A stretch of 64,000 nt of DNA from Fragum whitleyi (lineage: Eukaryota; Mollusca; Bivalvia; Cardiida; Cardiidae), in assembly GCA_948146395.1 (NCBI GenBank), contig OX411559.1, positions 30,162,708-30,226,707 on the forward strand. The letters are read 5' to 3'. The notes beneath the pieces are model-generated. The model made no database searches, was not told where the DNA came from, and was given only the letters and a program-made list of their open reading frames with translations. Each line of letters opens with the position of its first letter. Positions within the stretch are counted from its first letter, which is position 1. Both the position numbers and the translations under genes were made by a program. This document shows, piece by piece, positions 1 through 11,087 of the stretch.

Positions 1-380
1 AGAAATTGAAACCGTTTTTATTAAATGACCGTTTTCAAAATCACCTTCTTTAAATCAAAATATCGTAAAAAAAGAATGTATTGTTGTTCCAAAACTTATT
101 GAAAAATAAATCCTATATTGTAAAAACGCATTAGAATCGTTTTATTGAGACGATTCTATTGTGTTTTCACAACAAAAGATTTTTACAATTCAAATTTACA
201 AACATATTTCATCAAAATTATGCTTCTCATTTGTAAAGAAAACGTGTTCTAAGCTTCTTTTCTTCAAAACAAGCTTAACTGTAGTTAAACAAAATAATTG
301 CACTCTGTTGCCAACGCTCGATTGACAGGCGCTTGATGATGGACAAAAAAAAGTCGTTAAGGGACATAATCCATAGATAT
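1..380. repeat. Fam-H interspersed repeat, copy 1 (left end outside window)
   Basis: The stretch matches 3445-3775 and 51893-52150 in word order: a TTAAATGACCG/TTAAGCGACC start, then AAATCAAAATATCTTAAAAA, a short hairpin around GAGACGATTC, and CAAAATTATG further on. Identity is modest, so these are old copies. No coding capacity is evident and the class is unknown. Confidence 0.55.
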
Positions 381-510
381 ACATTTATAAATATCCCCCT
401 TGATTGCATTGGTGGTGCCTAAAATTGTGAACGTATATTCCAAGTTTCGAGGGATTGACTTTGAAAGATATATTAAGACAGCAATGCTTTAAGACGACGC
501 CGGAGATATA

Positions 511-672
511 GAGGATAATCGTTTGTTTCAGTGTAAGATCGATTTATATTTCATTGAGTGAACAACAAAAGCTATTTTCCACGAGTGGCAGAGCCACGAG
601 TGAAAATATAGCTTTTGTTGTTCACGAAATGAAATATTAATCGATCTTACTCGAAAAACAAACGATTATTCT
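511..672. repeat. Fam-L long palindrome
   Basis: This is a nearly perfect inverted repeat of about 160 bp. The left arm starts GATAATCGTTTG and the right arm ends CAAACGATTATTC. The arms meet at a hinge reading GTGGCAGAGCCAC. DNA just to the right (673-960) contains two TGACGTCA sites and resembles the right part of a degraded copy at 8020-8380, so the palindrome seems to be one end of a larger non-autonomous element. Confidence 0.7.
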
Positions 673-960
673 ATTTCTTTAATGCAAAAAAGAGACAAAA
701 TGTGAAATTTCTAGGACATATTTTCGTAAAGCGCGTCATTTTGCGCGTGATTGCTATGCAACGTTCATTGTGACGTCACTTATTTCGCCCCGTAGAGATG
801 ACGTCAGAAAGGTTGAAATGCACAAAAGCAGGGTATACGTTTTTGATAATTTCACTGCTTTTTCAGTACCGTTATTTCTCGATAAACCACCGAAAAGCAT
901 TAAAGAAATCACAATAATTTGGCTCCGAGAGGTAAGGAGATCGAGCAAGGGTCAATTAGA
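673..960. repeat. Non-palindromic flank of the fam-L element
   Basis: It shares the order ATGCA.GAA, ATTTTC.G.AA and GCGTGTCATTT-like words with 8125-8380. It holds TGACGTCA at 771-778 and 799-806. The short open frames on both strands here overlap each other and look like chance. Confidence 0.4.
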
Positions 961-1137
961 CAAATGAGCAAATTCATTCATAAGGCCAAATTGATTTTCT
1001 AGAATATAAAATCTACACCAAACTGCGTGTTTTGATCCCAGTAAGCATTTACGGTTCCACAAGATTAATATGTCGATTTCGTGTCGATTTCGTGGCTCAT
1101 GAATCATGCAGTATCTTTATAGTTTGAAAACTACCAT

Positions 1138-1554
1138 TAACAACATCGTGAATTTGACAAGATGAATGAATTTGGAATAAATTTAAATGAGAACGATGAG
1201 TGAGTTTTGAGTGAAATTAAAAGGATGATAACCAATATCGCTAATTTTGTTAAGGATGAACAAAATAAGCGATATTTGTTACCTCTCTTTTATAAAATGT
1301 ACATACAAGTTCTATAGACAGCTTCCTATCTCTTTTCGAATCAATCAGACGCCTATCATTTCGAATAAGACAGTGAAATTACGATGTTTTCTATCCAAAT
1401 TTATTTTGAATGTATTTGTTGCTCTTATAATTTTTTGTCATTTTAGGGCGTTTTTGAATGGTTTGAGTAAGTGTTTGGAATGAATGAATAGAGCGCTGAG
1501 TGAACGATTTAGAATGATTTTGATTGGAATGAATGTCAATTTCACGATGAAACT
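1138..1554 (+). mobile_element. Fam-A MITE, copy A1
   Basis: About 417 bp. The left end is TAACAACATCGTGAA and the right end is TTCACGATGAAACTA (inverted). Internal order matches the family: GAGTTTTGAGTGAAAT, the TTTTGTTnnGGATGAACAAAA hairpin, TTACCTC, then GGAATGAATGAATGGAGCGCTGAGTGA-like words. Non-coding. Fam-A has TA at its outer ends in the best copies, suggesting a TA-inserting (Tc1/mariner-type) cut-and-paste source; that is inference. Confidence 0.85.
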
Positions 1555-1734
1555 AGCCGTACCATGATCAAACAGAAGCATCCTGGGAAATATCTTAAAA
1601 GTGACTGAGCGCAGTTTTATGATAGGCTTTTCCAGAAATTGAAACTAAAGTCTTGATTTTATGCATTCTCATGTCCATAACTGACATCTACATAAAAATA
1701 CCCGCTGGAATTCAGCTTCAGTGAACAATATAGA

Positions 1735-2093
1735 GAATTTAAAAAGGTGAACGAATTAAGAATGATTTTGGAATGAAAATGAATAAGTGCGAGGAGGAAG
1801 TTTTGAGTGAAACTTAAGAGAGGTACTCCAATATTACTAATTTTGTTCAGGATGAACAAAATAAACGATATTTATCCCCCCCCCTCTAATAAACTATGCA
1901 TATAAGTTCTACCAATAACTTGCTTTTCTTCCAGGACCAACCAGGCTCTTACAATTTCAATTAAGCCAGTAAATTCGCGGTTTTCTTCTAGCTATATTCA
2001 TTTTGAATTGAATGAATGAATGGAGTAATGAATGAGCGATTTAGAATCATTTTGATTGAGATGAGTGACAATTTAAGGATGTTATTAACTGTA
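1735..2093 (+). mobile_element. Fam-A MITE, copy A2 (left end eroded)
   Basis: It keeps the internal hairpin GTTCAGGATGAACAAAAT and the right end GATGTTATTAACTGTA, but the left inverted terminus has decayed. It lies 180 bp after A1 in the same orientation. Confidence 0.75.
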
Positions 2094-3444
2094 TAGATAT
2101 ATATGAAAGCATGGCACGAAAGCAAAACTCTACTAGGCAGTGTTTTTTTTCGTAAAGGATAGATAAAATGATGATGACAATTTACGCCTAATCAAATCCA
2201 GCTGTAATGAGAAATATAGCGGACAATAGTAATCCCTGTCACTACAAATCTCGTAATTTCTCGTTCAACGTTAATTTGGCGCACGTTACTTGTTAGATAA
2301 TGAGAGGAAGATATAACATCATTCAGGCTCTATTTATCTATGGTGTCACTTACTGGACTTGTGTTATTGATAAATGACTTTATAGAAGTTTGTATTAGGT
2401 AATTCTTAAATCATTTGAACCTTCTCAAAAATGGATTCAAACAATTGACGCACAGTCCAAATCGGTAGACTGAGAGACAAATCTATGTCATTACTTAGAT
2501 ATTTTTGAAGAGCACCAATGAAACGGCTTAATTTCTTCATCTTTTTATTAAATGTTTTGTTTCTTCTCTGCAATTAAGAAATATTCAAGATGTTGGACAA
2601 ACAACTTAAAATAGGTCAACATATTTTTTTTATGTTAAGAAAATAAAATTTTGATACAAATGTGTATCAATACTTAAGCTGACTTCAAAGAGATCAACTA
2701 CTTCAATAGTTTGGTATTCATTTTTTGTCTCGAGCTAAATAATCGGAAAACTCTTGAAGATTCATAGGATAGACCGAACAGAAAGGGTTAGATTTATATA
2801 AAAGGGATACATTTATATTAAACTAAGCGCCTTTTATCGATATATCTGCGAAAAATATGAAACATCATCATTTACATGTGAAATAACAACGGTAGTTAAC
2901 CCGTCTTTAAGATGATAGGCTAAATTATGTACAGCTTCTTTTGGAGTCTGTTACACAACCAATTTGTTAAATGACCTTGCAATAAAAACTTCGATGATTA
3001 GTTTTTGCCCAGTAAAAAAATAAACAGTGCTGGTTCCATGCTCTACTTTCATACTTTCTGTATCCCATACAATTTATGGTACGTATATGTCTCCATATGT
3101 ACTTTAACGAAGATAGTCTGGAAACCAGTGTGTATATAGATCAATGGTCTTATCGCGTGATGAAACAATCTTACTTCCGCTTTAAGTTCACCAATGACCA
3201 GAGATCACTAATTTCGCTTAACCATTTCCATTTTTGTCGATATTTAAGACATTTTCAAAACTCAAAAATGTCGATGATAATGATGAAAATTGGTTGAAAT
3301 TCGATTCAAAATAGCCCAATATTGTAGAAAATATAACCGGAAAATGAGAAATTGCTTGCTTCAGGTAATGTCTTTATTCCCCAATGTTTTCTCAAGTATA
3401 AGATTTAGGGACGCTTAATCCGGTAAATTTGCAAGAATGTTAAA
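2094..3444. other. Unassigned AT-rich stretch
   Basis: I see no gene, no RNA gene and no recognised repeat here. The one open frame (3076-3297, plus) has no domain-like features. Confidence 0.5.
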
Positions 3445-3775
3445 GAAACTTGCTCAAGCGACCACGTCTATTAAGCGAACATTTTTGTTAAGTGACCATT
3501 TTCGAACTCCACTGCTTTGAAGCAAAATATCTTAAAAATCCTGTATCATTGGTCGAAAGATTAATGAAAATTATTCGTATGTTGTTAAAACTCACCAGAA
3601 TCGTCTAAATGAGACGAATCGGTTGAGTTTAAACAACCTAGTATTGTTGAGAATTTAGCAATAATATTCGCTAAATCAAAATTATGTTTCTTATTTTTTT
3701 AAACAACCCATGTATCAAGCGTCCGTTTTCTTTAATGAACGCTTTTTGTAAGTCCCGTTAGAGGTCGATTAATAC
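3445..3775. repeat. Fam-H interspersed repeat, copy 2
   Basis: Starts TGCTCAAGCGACCACGTC and matches 1-380 and 51893-52150, including the AGAATCGTCTAAATGAGACG hairpin. Ends near GAGGTCGATTAATAC, which mirrors the starting words as a loose inverted end. Confidence 0.6.
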
Positions 3776-3900
3776 ACGTTTTACTATACTGTAAATGACT
3801 GATGGCCTTAAAACATTAAAGATTCCGCTTAAGTTTACTACTTATCTATTAAGTTCGATTGGGACGAAAGTTAAAGCTTATGTAGAGATCACTTAATTTT

Positions 3901-4036
3901 ACCCTGTATTCAGTATGACAAAACGATGCGAACTACATGTTTGCAAATTATCCCCCGCTTTGCACGTATGTGCATGTGCAAAGCGGGGTATAATTTTCAA
4001 ACAATTTGTTTCGTTTTGTACTCCTGCACGCAGGGC
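3901..4036. repeat. Fam-P hairpin MITE, copy 1
   Basis: A palindrome of about 136 bp: CCCTGTATTCAG at the left, CCCCCGCTTTGCACG before the loop, GTGCAAAGCGGGG after it, and CACGCAGGGC at the right. The same core recurs about a dozen times in the window. Confidence 0.75.
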
Positions 4037-4124
4037 AGTTGAGTTATCGTTCCTGAGAAAGGCAATAGCTTAAACCCGCTGGTTTTAATTGGGCTAGTAA
4101 TTAAGTATCTTTACCTAAACCGTC

Positions 4125-4205
4125 TTGGCGAAGATTTGATTCGAACCGCGGACCTCTATGAAAAGAGTCGAATGACTAAACAACCAAACCGGTAAAGCAG
4201 TCGGA
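4125..4205 (-). repeat. tRNA-like SINE head remnant
   Basis: On the minus strand a box-B-like word, GCGGTTCGAATCAA, follows a degraded D-arm/anticodon-like stretch. No SINE body follows, and the acceptor arms do not pair well. I take it as a decayed tRNA-derived SINE head and not a tRNA gene. Confidence 0.35.
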
Positions 4206-4315
4206 TTCCACTGTATACAACTCTGTTTGTTCAAAGTGATGTGTGTTTTTTTTTCTTTTTATCATATTGTTTAGTATGACTGAGCTCGATCAAACAAGAA
4301 AATATTTTAACGAAA

Positions 4316-4440
4316 AGTGGCACACTTTTGGCCCGTTAGGCAGAAAGGGGCCATTTGGATAGTGCATAAAAGATCGACCCTAGGCATACAGAGTCTGAGA
4401 AGGATCGACATTTTTTGCACTTGGCTGATTTTTCTGAATC
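4316..4440. repeat. Possible fam-F remnant
   Basis: Words such as GATCGACCCTAGGCATACAGAGTCTGAGAAGG echo the GTCAGACTGnGCnnAnTGCnC segment of fam-F, but no terminal repeat is clear. Confidence 0.25.
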
Positions 4441-4730
4441 TTGAATGGCGTTCTGTGTAAAAAACATATTTTAAATTCTACCTCAGGTTGAACTCAGCTA
4501 TAACCATTCTATATAACTTCAAGAATTTACTTCAATGAGTGTCCACAAGGTCTTGCTTGTGTGGTTAGTCACATGATTAGAAACAGGATTTGGATGAGAA
4601 ATAGTACGGTTTCAGATTGTGAAATATAGCATAAAACATATTTTTTAATTCTATTGTATACTATCTTATAAAGACAAATCAACTATTTGTTTTATTTTAA
4701 TTAAAGGAGAAAGTATGTCATTTTGTTTCT

Positions 4731-4913
4731 TTAGAATTCAACCTGGTTATCTATCTTGTATATAAAACAATACGCTGCCGAAATAGGACATGAAACCCCA
4801 ACCGGGGTACATGTAGAATACTCATGGTTCCCCGTGTCAACCCATACAAATGTACTGCTGACGTACTGAAGTACTAGTGCCAAAGCAGCGGTCAAGATAA
4901 CAAGAATAAACAT
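4731..4913 (-). CDS. Candidate secreted peptide or first exon (60 aa)
   Basis: Unrecognised protein. What is visible: a 60-residue frame starting at 4913, with a classic signal-peptide shape. Residues 1-20 (MFILVILTAALALVLQYVSS) are hydrophobic and end in small residues, followed by a polar, Cys-containing segment with Cys35, Cys42 and Cys49 spaced evenly (C-x6-C-x6-C). Composition in the frame is more GC-rich than the flanks, as coding DNA in an AT-rich genome would be. Near the end a CAG|GTTGAA word could be a splice donor, so this may be exon 1 of a longer gene and not a complete peptide. No second exon was found on the minus strand toward lower coordinates. No repeat family covers it. It could still be a chance frame. 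Confidence 0.33.
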   Translation of the reverse strand: MFILVILTAALALVLQYVSSTFVWVDTGNHEYSTCTPVGVSCPISAAYCFIYKIDNQVEF

Positions 4914-5289
4914 CGAATGAAATTTACGTTTCTTAACAAAGCCCTAAATAGTAGGTACTCATTGAAATCTTGAAAAAATAGACCAGCCAAATGATTATCA
5001 AAAACGCCAGTTTTGTACATTAGTTTTAGACATATTGTGTATTTAACCCAAAATTCTTATTACCATCTTCTATCCGCAGTTCTACCTTAGCAATCAACAG
5101 GCCAAGGGGAAAGAATGACCGTAAGACACGCTACCAATAAATTATTCAGACACTCCACTAAAAACAGCAAACTATTACACTGTCTATTTATAGGTATAAG
5201 ACATTCAATTCAACAATATGTAATCATTGTAACATTCGTCTAGAATAGTTATTGATGGTTATACGCATCAAAATATAGGCTGATATTGA
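4914..5289. other. Unassigned stretch upstream of the candidate secreted ORF
   Basis: I see no repeat, RNA gene or clear promoter. If the minus-strand ORF at 4731-4913 is real, its promoter would lie here; no TATA or initiator element stands out. Confidence 0.4.
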
Positions 5290-5290
5290 T

Positions 5291-5347
5291 GACTCCGTGC
5301 AAAACCTATCAACATATAGGCAGGTAGAACTGTTGGAGCAGAGCCAT
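5291..5347. repeat. Fam-U hairpin remnant
   Basis: CTATCAACATATAGGCAGGTAGAACTG followed by GCAGAGCCATCG resembles the two better fam-U hairpins at 9783-9849 and 9961-10030, with one arm degraded. Confidence 0.45.
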
Positions 5348-5384
5348 CGCTTTAATCTATTTTTTACGAGACGTTAAAGTAAAA

Positions 5385-6060
5385 AATGAGAGTGTTGTCC
5401 AGTGGATCTAACCAAAGTAACATTCCAGAAAGGTTTCATTAAAATTTGCCTAGTCGTTAAGGAGAAGATGTTATTCAAAGAATTCACAGCGAAAATAGGC
5501 CCAACCCTGCAACACCCACATTTATGGTACAATCAGAATGTCACGAAAAATATTTTTTTGAAAAGGGTCACTAAAGAAACATTCTGGTAAACTAGTCTTT
5601 TGTATTAGAAGGTGATCTTAACAGATTTTAAAGTGAGAAAAGGCCCCACCCTGCCACTCCCACATTTGGGAGTCAATCAAAATTTCATGAACAAGTTTTA
5701 AGAGGGAAAGCCCAATGAATATTTCTTCGAAGTTTGTTTGTAATCCGCTCACTGGTTACTGAGGAGAAGGTGTTTAAGGATTTCATGGTAAAGACCTACC
5801 CTGCGCTGCCACACCCATATTTTGGGGTTAATCAAAATTTCACTAACAAATTATGAGGTTATCCAAGAAACATTTCCGCGAAGTTCAATTGATATCCGTC
5901 CAATTGTGACTGAGGAGAAGATGTTAAAAGATTTATGGACTACTTCAGACGCAAGACACATGATGGAAAACGGAAGAAGGACGGTGCACGACACACGACG
6001 GACAAAAGGTGATCACAAAAGCTTACATTGAGCACGTTGTGTTAAGGTGAGCTAAAAAGA
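5385..6060 (+). mobile_element. Fam-D element, copy 1
   Basis: Internal units carry CCCAACCCTGC...CCACATTTATGG and GAAACATTCTGG words repeated about three times. The right end has a run of ACGACACACGACGGAC, then an imperfect hairpin (ACATTGAGCAC/GTGTTAAGGT) and the terminal word GAGCTAAAAA. The same end is seen at 38957, 45440 and 55153. The left end is less clear. Non-coding: the 62- and 69-residue frames inside are repeat translations. Confidence 0.65.
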
Positions 6061-6380
6061 CCTAAGATATTTTATAATTTAAATCGTCACGCATAAAAGG
6101 GCCCCCTCCATTTTTTTAAAGATATGAGTCAAAGCAGGGGTCAGCAATTGATCGTATCTCAAAAAGTTTGACGAAGAACTTCTTTTTTTAATTCATTTTA
6201 TGCGTCTATTGAGGAAGAAAGCTTCGTCGAGAATGTAGAAATTGCTTCTGACTTGCGATTTCTTTCATTTTCTACAGTGATTTCTAAAGTCGTTTTTTCA
6301 GGGGCTTCAAAAGGCGGGGTTGTTTGATAAAAGGAAAACGTTGGGGAAAATGAAAATTCTCATATATCTAGCCATATTCT
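6061..6380. other. Unassigned stretch
   Basis: AT-rich. A short inverted pair (GAAATTGCTTCTGACTTGCG and nearby AATCGC-type words around 6239-6265) is the only structure seen. Confidence 0.4.
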
Positions 6381-6532
6381 TTAACGTAGTAAATTATAGT
6401 TCCGCAACGTTTCTGAGGTCATGTACTTTAAGTGTTAATCGAGTTTTCCTCGTGATTTCATTAGGAAACCTCGGTTAACATTGTGAGAGATCTTGTCTTC
6501 AGAAATGTCGCGAAACTTTTACGCACCCATTA
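6381..6532. repeat. Fam-B palindromic MITE, copy 1
   Basis: Decayed left arm (AGTTCCGCAACGTTTCTGAGG), a centre reading GATTTCATTAGGAAACCTCGG, and a right arm ending GCGAAACTTTTACGCACCC. Matches five other copies of about 135-160 bp. Confidence 0.7.
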
Positions 6533-6782
6533 TTTCAAAAGCAGTAAAAGAAATTAAGCCATCGTTTCTCTTAGTATAGAAACAAGCCGAGATCATCTAT
6601 TTAAGAAATTACCAAATAAGGTAATCATTATTCATGGAAATTGCTTCTAAATTAGTGACTTTAACTATACACCGACGTCAAGAAAATTCTGAAATCAATT
6701 CAAAGTCATCCTTTATCTTTGCCGTTTAACTTCTTCCACTGAAAGTGCCGGTGAATACGCGAATTAAACATGAAAACCAAGG

Positions 6783-6870
6783 TTTGTGCTAGCTTTTCAA
6801 TTTCAGGACTTATCATAAAATTTATGGGGTCGAAAAAAAATTTAAGGGACCGAAAAGTGTGCAAACTAAT
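6783..6870. repeat. Low-copy repeat shared with 58740-58830
   Basis: TTTGTGCTAGCTTTTCAATTT plus a following TATGGGGTCGAAAA-like word is echoed at 58748-58830 (GTGCTAGCTTTTTAAATTTGG, then GGGCGTCAAAA). Too short to classify. Confidence 0.3.
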
Positions 6871-7030
6871 ATATATATAATCAATTTGACAGCTTAAAAT
6901 AAAGTGTTTTAACTACCGAGAAATATTACCAATATTATTGCCAATGATATTAAATCAATCTTCAATATGACCAATAAAGACCAAACATATCGTCAATCCC
7001 GATGATTGACAATATAAATTCGTCTGTACA

Positions 7031-7048
7031 GGGGGGGGGGGGGGGGGG
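7031..7048 (+). repeat. Poly-G tract (18 G)
   Basis: An uninterrupted run of G. Its exact length is unreliable in any assembly. It breaks the minus-strand frame at 6955-7221 into low-complexity proline codons. Confidence 0.9.
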
Positions 7049-7462
7049 TAATTGAAGATTAATTCATCATTAGTGTCAATATTATTTTCAAAAACACGAA
7101 CCGTGGATCGACGGCTTTTGATCTCTGCAGACATATTAAGTGGGTTTTTTTTTTCAACCCTAAGTTTATGTTTCCCTATTTGCGGGAAGGGCCTAATCAA
7201 ATTAACGCTGGAAGCTGACACACGCGTCTGGATCCAATGAGAAATAAATTGGGTTATAACAGGGAATAAGTAGTTTTAGATACCCATAAATAAGCTATAT
7301 AGTGTCGTCAAAGTCAGTTTAAGGTTTTTGATATACTTGGAAGCATTTGTCTTCTGAAATTGCTGATGATTTTGGTGATTTTGCTTGCTCAGCAGAATTT
7401 ATCATCGCTATAATAAAAGTAATGTTGTCGCAGATCCATTCGCAAAGAAATGACCACCTGGA

Positions 7463-7790
7463 AGCGACGTAAATATATAACACATACTTAGTGTTTTGTA
7501 TGAGAAAAAATATCTAACGAGGTTGGGAGAATTGATCATTGTCGAGGCTCTGCCGAGACAATTATCAATTCTCACAACCGAGTTAGATATATTTTTCATA
7601 CAATACTAAGTACGTATTATATTTATCTTATAACCTCTATTTCTCTTGTTTTCGTTGATGTTTCTAACTGAAAAGCAATTTTCTAAAAATAACCGCATTA
7701 TATCATTGTTCTACAAATAACTATGTGATATCATAAAGAAATATCATACGGGATGTTATCAAACGGATATTTGTATAGTTTTCAGATAAA
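7463..7790 (+). mobile_element. Fam-K element, copy 1 (palindrome plus flank)
   Basis: 7463-7623 is an inverted repeat (ATACTTAGTGTTTTGTATGA ... TCATACAATACTAAGT) with hinge GAGGCTCTGCCGAG. 7624-7790 is a unique flank beginning TATCTTATAACCTCTATTT. Both parts recur in inverted order at 15294-15607, giving a two-part element of about 320 bp. Non-coding. Confidence 0.75.
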
Positions 7791-7794
7791 ATGA

Positions 7795-7995
7795 ATACTT
7801 GAACAAGATATTGATTCCAGTAGAGGTCTGGCGGAGGTCGAATTTGAAAACTCCTTATACAACAAGGTAGAATGATAACTCTAGATTCAGAATATCAACA
7901 AAGTGCATCGAAAGGTTTCAACCCAAGTGAGCTTGCGCAGTCAGACAAGGCCTGACACACTTTCTAGATGTACTACCTTTGCCATACGGGGTATA
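7795..7995 (+). mobile_element. Fam-F MITE, degraded copy
   Basis: Follows the order of the intact copy at 43313-43581: GAATACTTGAACAAGATATTG, AGGTCG, GGTAGAATGATAACTCTAGA, CAAAGTGC, GCGCAGTCAGACAAGG, CACTTTCTAGAT. The terminal inverted repeats are lost or decayed. Confidence 0.6.
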
Positions 7996-8019
7996 AATAG
8001 TAATATATCGAGGTCTCGA

Positions 8020-8380
8020 TGAATATGATAGGAAGGAACCATATTCGATTGAAAGATAAAATTCTTCATGTTCATAAAATGAATGAATTATCAATCTTAC
8101 ACCAAATCTGAACACGTATCCCATTAACTTAAATGCACGAATAAGGAAAAAAAAAGGATCACATTTTCGGGAAATATTTTCAGAGCGTGTCATTTCGCAT
8201 AATCATAACCAATATCTTTCATCCTGCAATTATGCAAGCAAAGCAATGCTAAATCTGCTAAAACAGCGATCTTATCATTTTGATAAATTCACTTATTTGT
8301 CAGTGATATTTTCAGAGAATCATCCATCGAAAAATTTTGATAATCCATCGAAAGTATTACCGAAGGAACACTGGTTACTT
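8020..8380. repeat. Fam-L element, degraded copy
   Basis: One palindrome arm (GATTGAAAGATAAAATTCTT, then ATCAATCTTAC) and a flank with CACATTTTCGGGAAATATTTT and GCGTGTCATTTCGC match the order at 590-960. The second arm is largely missing. Confidence 0.45.
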
Positions 8381-8607
8381 CTTTTCAGAGAGCGTAAATA
8401 ATGAGGTATAAATTGATGGATATTCGACAAATGGCGTCTGTCGTCTGGTAGCATAATTATGGCACAAAGTCAAATTGTACACATTCTTCGAGTTTCGAAA
8501 TACTTTGTTATGCGGAAATCAGGTGCATTCCTGCGTGTTTACAGGAAATACTATGATAATACTATTCGCACAGAATAAATAAATATCTGATCACTGTTCC
8601 TATATAA

Positions 8608-8745
8608 TTAAGTAAGTAAGTAAGTAGACATTTTATTATGGTGACATGTGTATACAAATAGAAAAATACAGTTATAAACAAGTACACAATTACACCCGGT
8701 CCAATGGACCTATGGGTCACTAAAGGTAAAACTGCGCCAAACTGA
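8608..8745 (-). mobile_element. LINE/SINE 3' end with (CTTA)n tail, reversed
   Basis: On the minus strand: AGGTCCATTGGACCGGGTGT, ATAATAAAATGTCTA, then a (CTTA)n tail. The same order in forward orientation is at 10264-10398. Short-repeat tails of this kind are typical of non-LTR retrotransposon 3' ends. No coding part remains. Confidence 0.6.
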
Positions 8746-9188
8746 TGCCCGCTAGCGAAAATGACGTCATGTTGTTAAATACGTATTATAAACCTACCAA
8801 GTGACGCCACTTTTATACTAAAATCGACGTTCTTATAACCTATCTTTTTGTAAAATATTTTTGATTAAAAACTTATTTACACATTATATATCAGGTAATA
8901 AAACATTTAGTTTATGGTGTTTCAAGTAACAGTTAAAAACTCTTACCCTCGATGTCGGGGATTACATTCAGAAATATTGCCATCAGCCTCATCCCCGTCA
9001 CCTCGGGACAAAACTATTTTCATTGTAACACGAACACCGTGAAATAACTATATATTATTCTCGTGTGTGACATTTACAACAATTTTACCAGCGTGCAGAG
9101 TAAAGTCTCAGATCAGCGTGAGCAGTTGCAGTCTGATCCTACTAGCCAATAGGTTCTGTATGTAGCTACTAACTCCGAGTTTCTCCAA
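8746..9188. other. Unassigned stretch
   Basis: Contains one TGACGTCA site (8762-8769) and otherwise no gene or repeat that I recognise. Confidence 0.4.
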
Positions 9189-9230
9189 GCCTGTTGAGTG
9201 TTAAGGATAACAAAACGTTGCAAACTGTTT
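9189..9230. repeat. Fam-P hairpin, left-half remnant
   Basis: GTTAAGGATAACAAAACGTTG then CAAACTGTTT matches the left arm of fam-P; the GC-rich core and right arm are not intact. Confidence 0.5.
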
Positions 9231-9782
9231 AGACATCATTATAGGGATGAGTGTCTTTTTCACTGCGTTTATTGGGGTATAAAGTGCAATTGCCTTAGCA
9301 CATGACAAATAACGTTTAAGCAGTCATATCAGGGTCAACACGCGTGCTTTTACTCTGGATTTCGAATTTCTCATGGTTAGTATATGACTTTACTTGAAAT
9401 CCGAGCGTACGCTTGATAAATTATCAAGTCCGTAATATAAACCAAATAAAGAATCTCCCAGATGTTATTGTTGTTATTGTTGTTTTTATAGATTTTTAAC
9501 TTTCGATTTACAACCTGAAGACATGTAGTGAAAGAAATACCCCGATGATAAGATTTACGAACAAATCTACATGAAACGAACAATATAACTTTGAAAAAAT
9601 ACACACATATTAATTTTTGTAAAATTCTACAATTCCCTAATTGATTTGAGTAAAACTGGGATTTCCCACATATTATTACAGTAATATTAATCTTGGAAAG
9701 GTTATTGACGCCTAGTTACCAAGGAAAATACTGTCAGCTCGATGCAAATACTTCAAAGAAATACCTTGAAAAGACATCAATT

Positions 9783-9849
9783 GCTCAGTGCCAAACGGTT
9801 GTAACTCCCTATAAACATATAGGGAGTTATAACTGTTTCGCGCTGAGCC
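9783..9849. repeat. Fam-U hairpin 1
   Basis: GCTCAGTGCCAAACGGTTGT, ACTCCCTATAA, CATATAGGGAGTTATAACTG, then TTTCGCGCTGAGCC form a stem-loop of about 67 bp with a TATA-rich loop. Confidence 0.75.
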
Positions 9850-9960
9850 ATCGACACGAGATTTTGTGAGACATAGATTGCCATCTATGATTGTCAGCCA
9901 CGCCCTTCCGCCAGACAAAATAAATAAAATTCTAACCTATTGTTATAAAGAGCATTTCGA

Positions 9961-10030
9961 TGGTTCAGCGCGAAAAAGTTATAATTGCCTATAAATATAT
10001 AGGCAGTTATAACTGTTTCGTACTGAGTCA
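9961..10030. repeat. Fam-U hairpin 2
   Basis: TGGTTCAGCGCGAAAAAGTT, ATTGCCTATAA, TATATAGGCAGTTATAACTG, TTTCGTACTGAG. Same fold and loop as hairpin 1, lying 111 bp after it, in the same order. Confidence 0.75.
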
Positions 10031-10263
10031 TTTATTTCTCTTTTCAAGAATAACTATTGCAAAAGATAGATGAGTTAGAAAATGGACCTTTATCCTGTTG
10101 AATTAATTTTTATGTAGCTTGCGACCCGGGTGACCAACTGTGTCCTTTCAATACAGGATCCAGCTAGGCTTCTCGACTCGCAATCTTAAAATTAGTCAAT
10201 CTAAATGAAAACATTCAATCCACTAGCACACTTTCATTGATTAAATTGAGAAAAATCAAGAAG

Positions 10264-10398
10264 ACATATAGGTCCATAGGGCCTGGTGTTTCCATTATTT
10301 TACTCATAACTTCAATGTTTACCACTTATGCTTATGTTATAACACATTTCGCCAAACTAATAAAAAATACTTATTTCCTTACTTTCTTACTTTCTTAC
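10264..10398 (+). mobile_element. LINE/SINE 3' end with CTTA/CTTT tail
   Basis: CATATAGGTCCATAGGGCCT, GGTGT, CATTTCGCCAAACTAATAAA, then TTCCTTACTTTCTTACTTTC. It is the forward counterpart of 8608-8745 and includes an AATAAA-like word before the tail. No open frame upstream belongs to it. Confidence 0.55.
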
Positions 10399-11087
10399 TA
10401 TACTAAGATTTCTTGAATTCCTTTATCTTACGCACACGCTCATATCTATATTTTTTCCAAACTTTTAGATCGTAGATTTCCGGATTCCAGTCAAATTTTG
10501 ATTCGCAAATGACAAAGTATACCTCTCAAGTGGATTTTGCTCTCAACCGAAAAAACGCTTCTAATAAAAGACTGGTTTCGCTCAGATCTCAATTTTCTTT
10601 TACTTTGAAATATCAAGGGACCAGTTATAGTCGCAGTTTTTTCCGTTTACAGCTTAGGCAATCAAGCATAGGGTAAATAAATGAGAAAATGACACGCTCT
10701 CTATAAATAATTCAGGGGTTTTCCCAGAAAACAGTAAATCATTATCGCTACTAAATATAGAAACATTCTTCAGTTTCCTTGCACATATTGCCGGTTCACT
10801 TAAGTTATGTTTTCTGAATGAACCTTTAAGCTCACTTGATGCTATAGATTTAGCAGTAAAATGCTGTAGCCGAGTCTATCGTAAGCAAAAGCAAATGAGA
10901 TGCGGAAGCTAAATTCGAATCGAAATTATTTAATGCGATAATCGCAAAATATGATCTGACAAAGTCTCTATCTGTTTACATATGTATTTTTTTCAGTTCG
11001 AGGGGGGATCCAGAAATTCGTGGATATTCGTGATAAAATCGTGGTAAATGCATTGCTTTTTCTTTTACGAATTTACAACTTGACATT
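10399..11087. other. Unassigned stretch
   Basis: I see no gene, hairpin or repeat family here beyond AT-rich unique-looking sequence. Confidence 0.45.

Noticed and set aside
7918..8193. 91-residue minus-strand ORF
   Set aside because: It lies over degraded fam-F and fam-L repeats and has no domain-like features.
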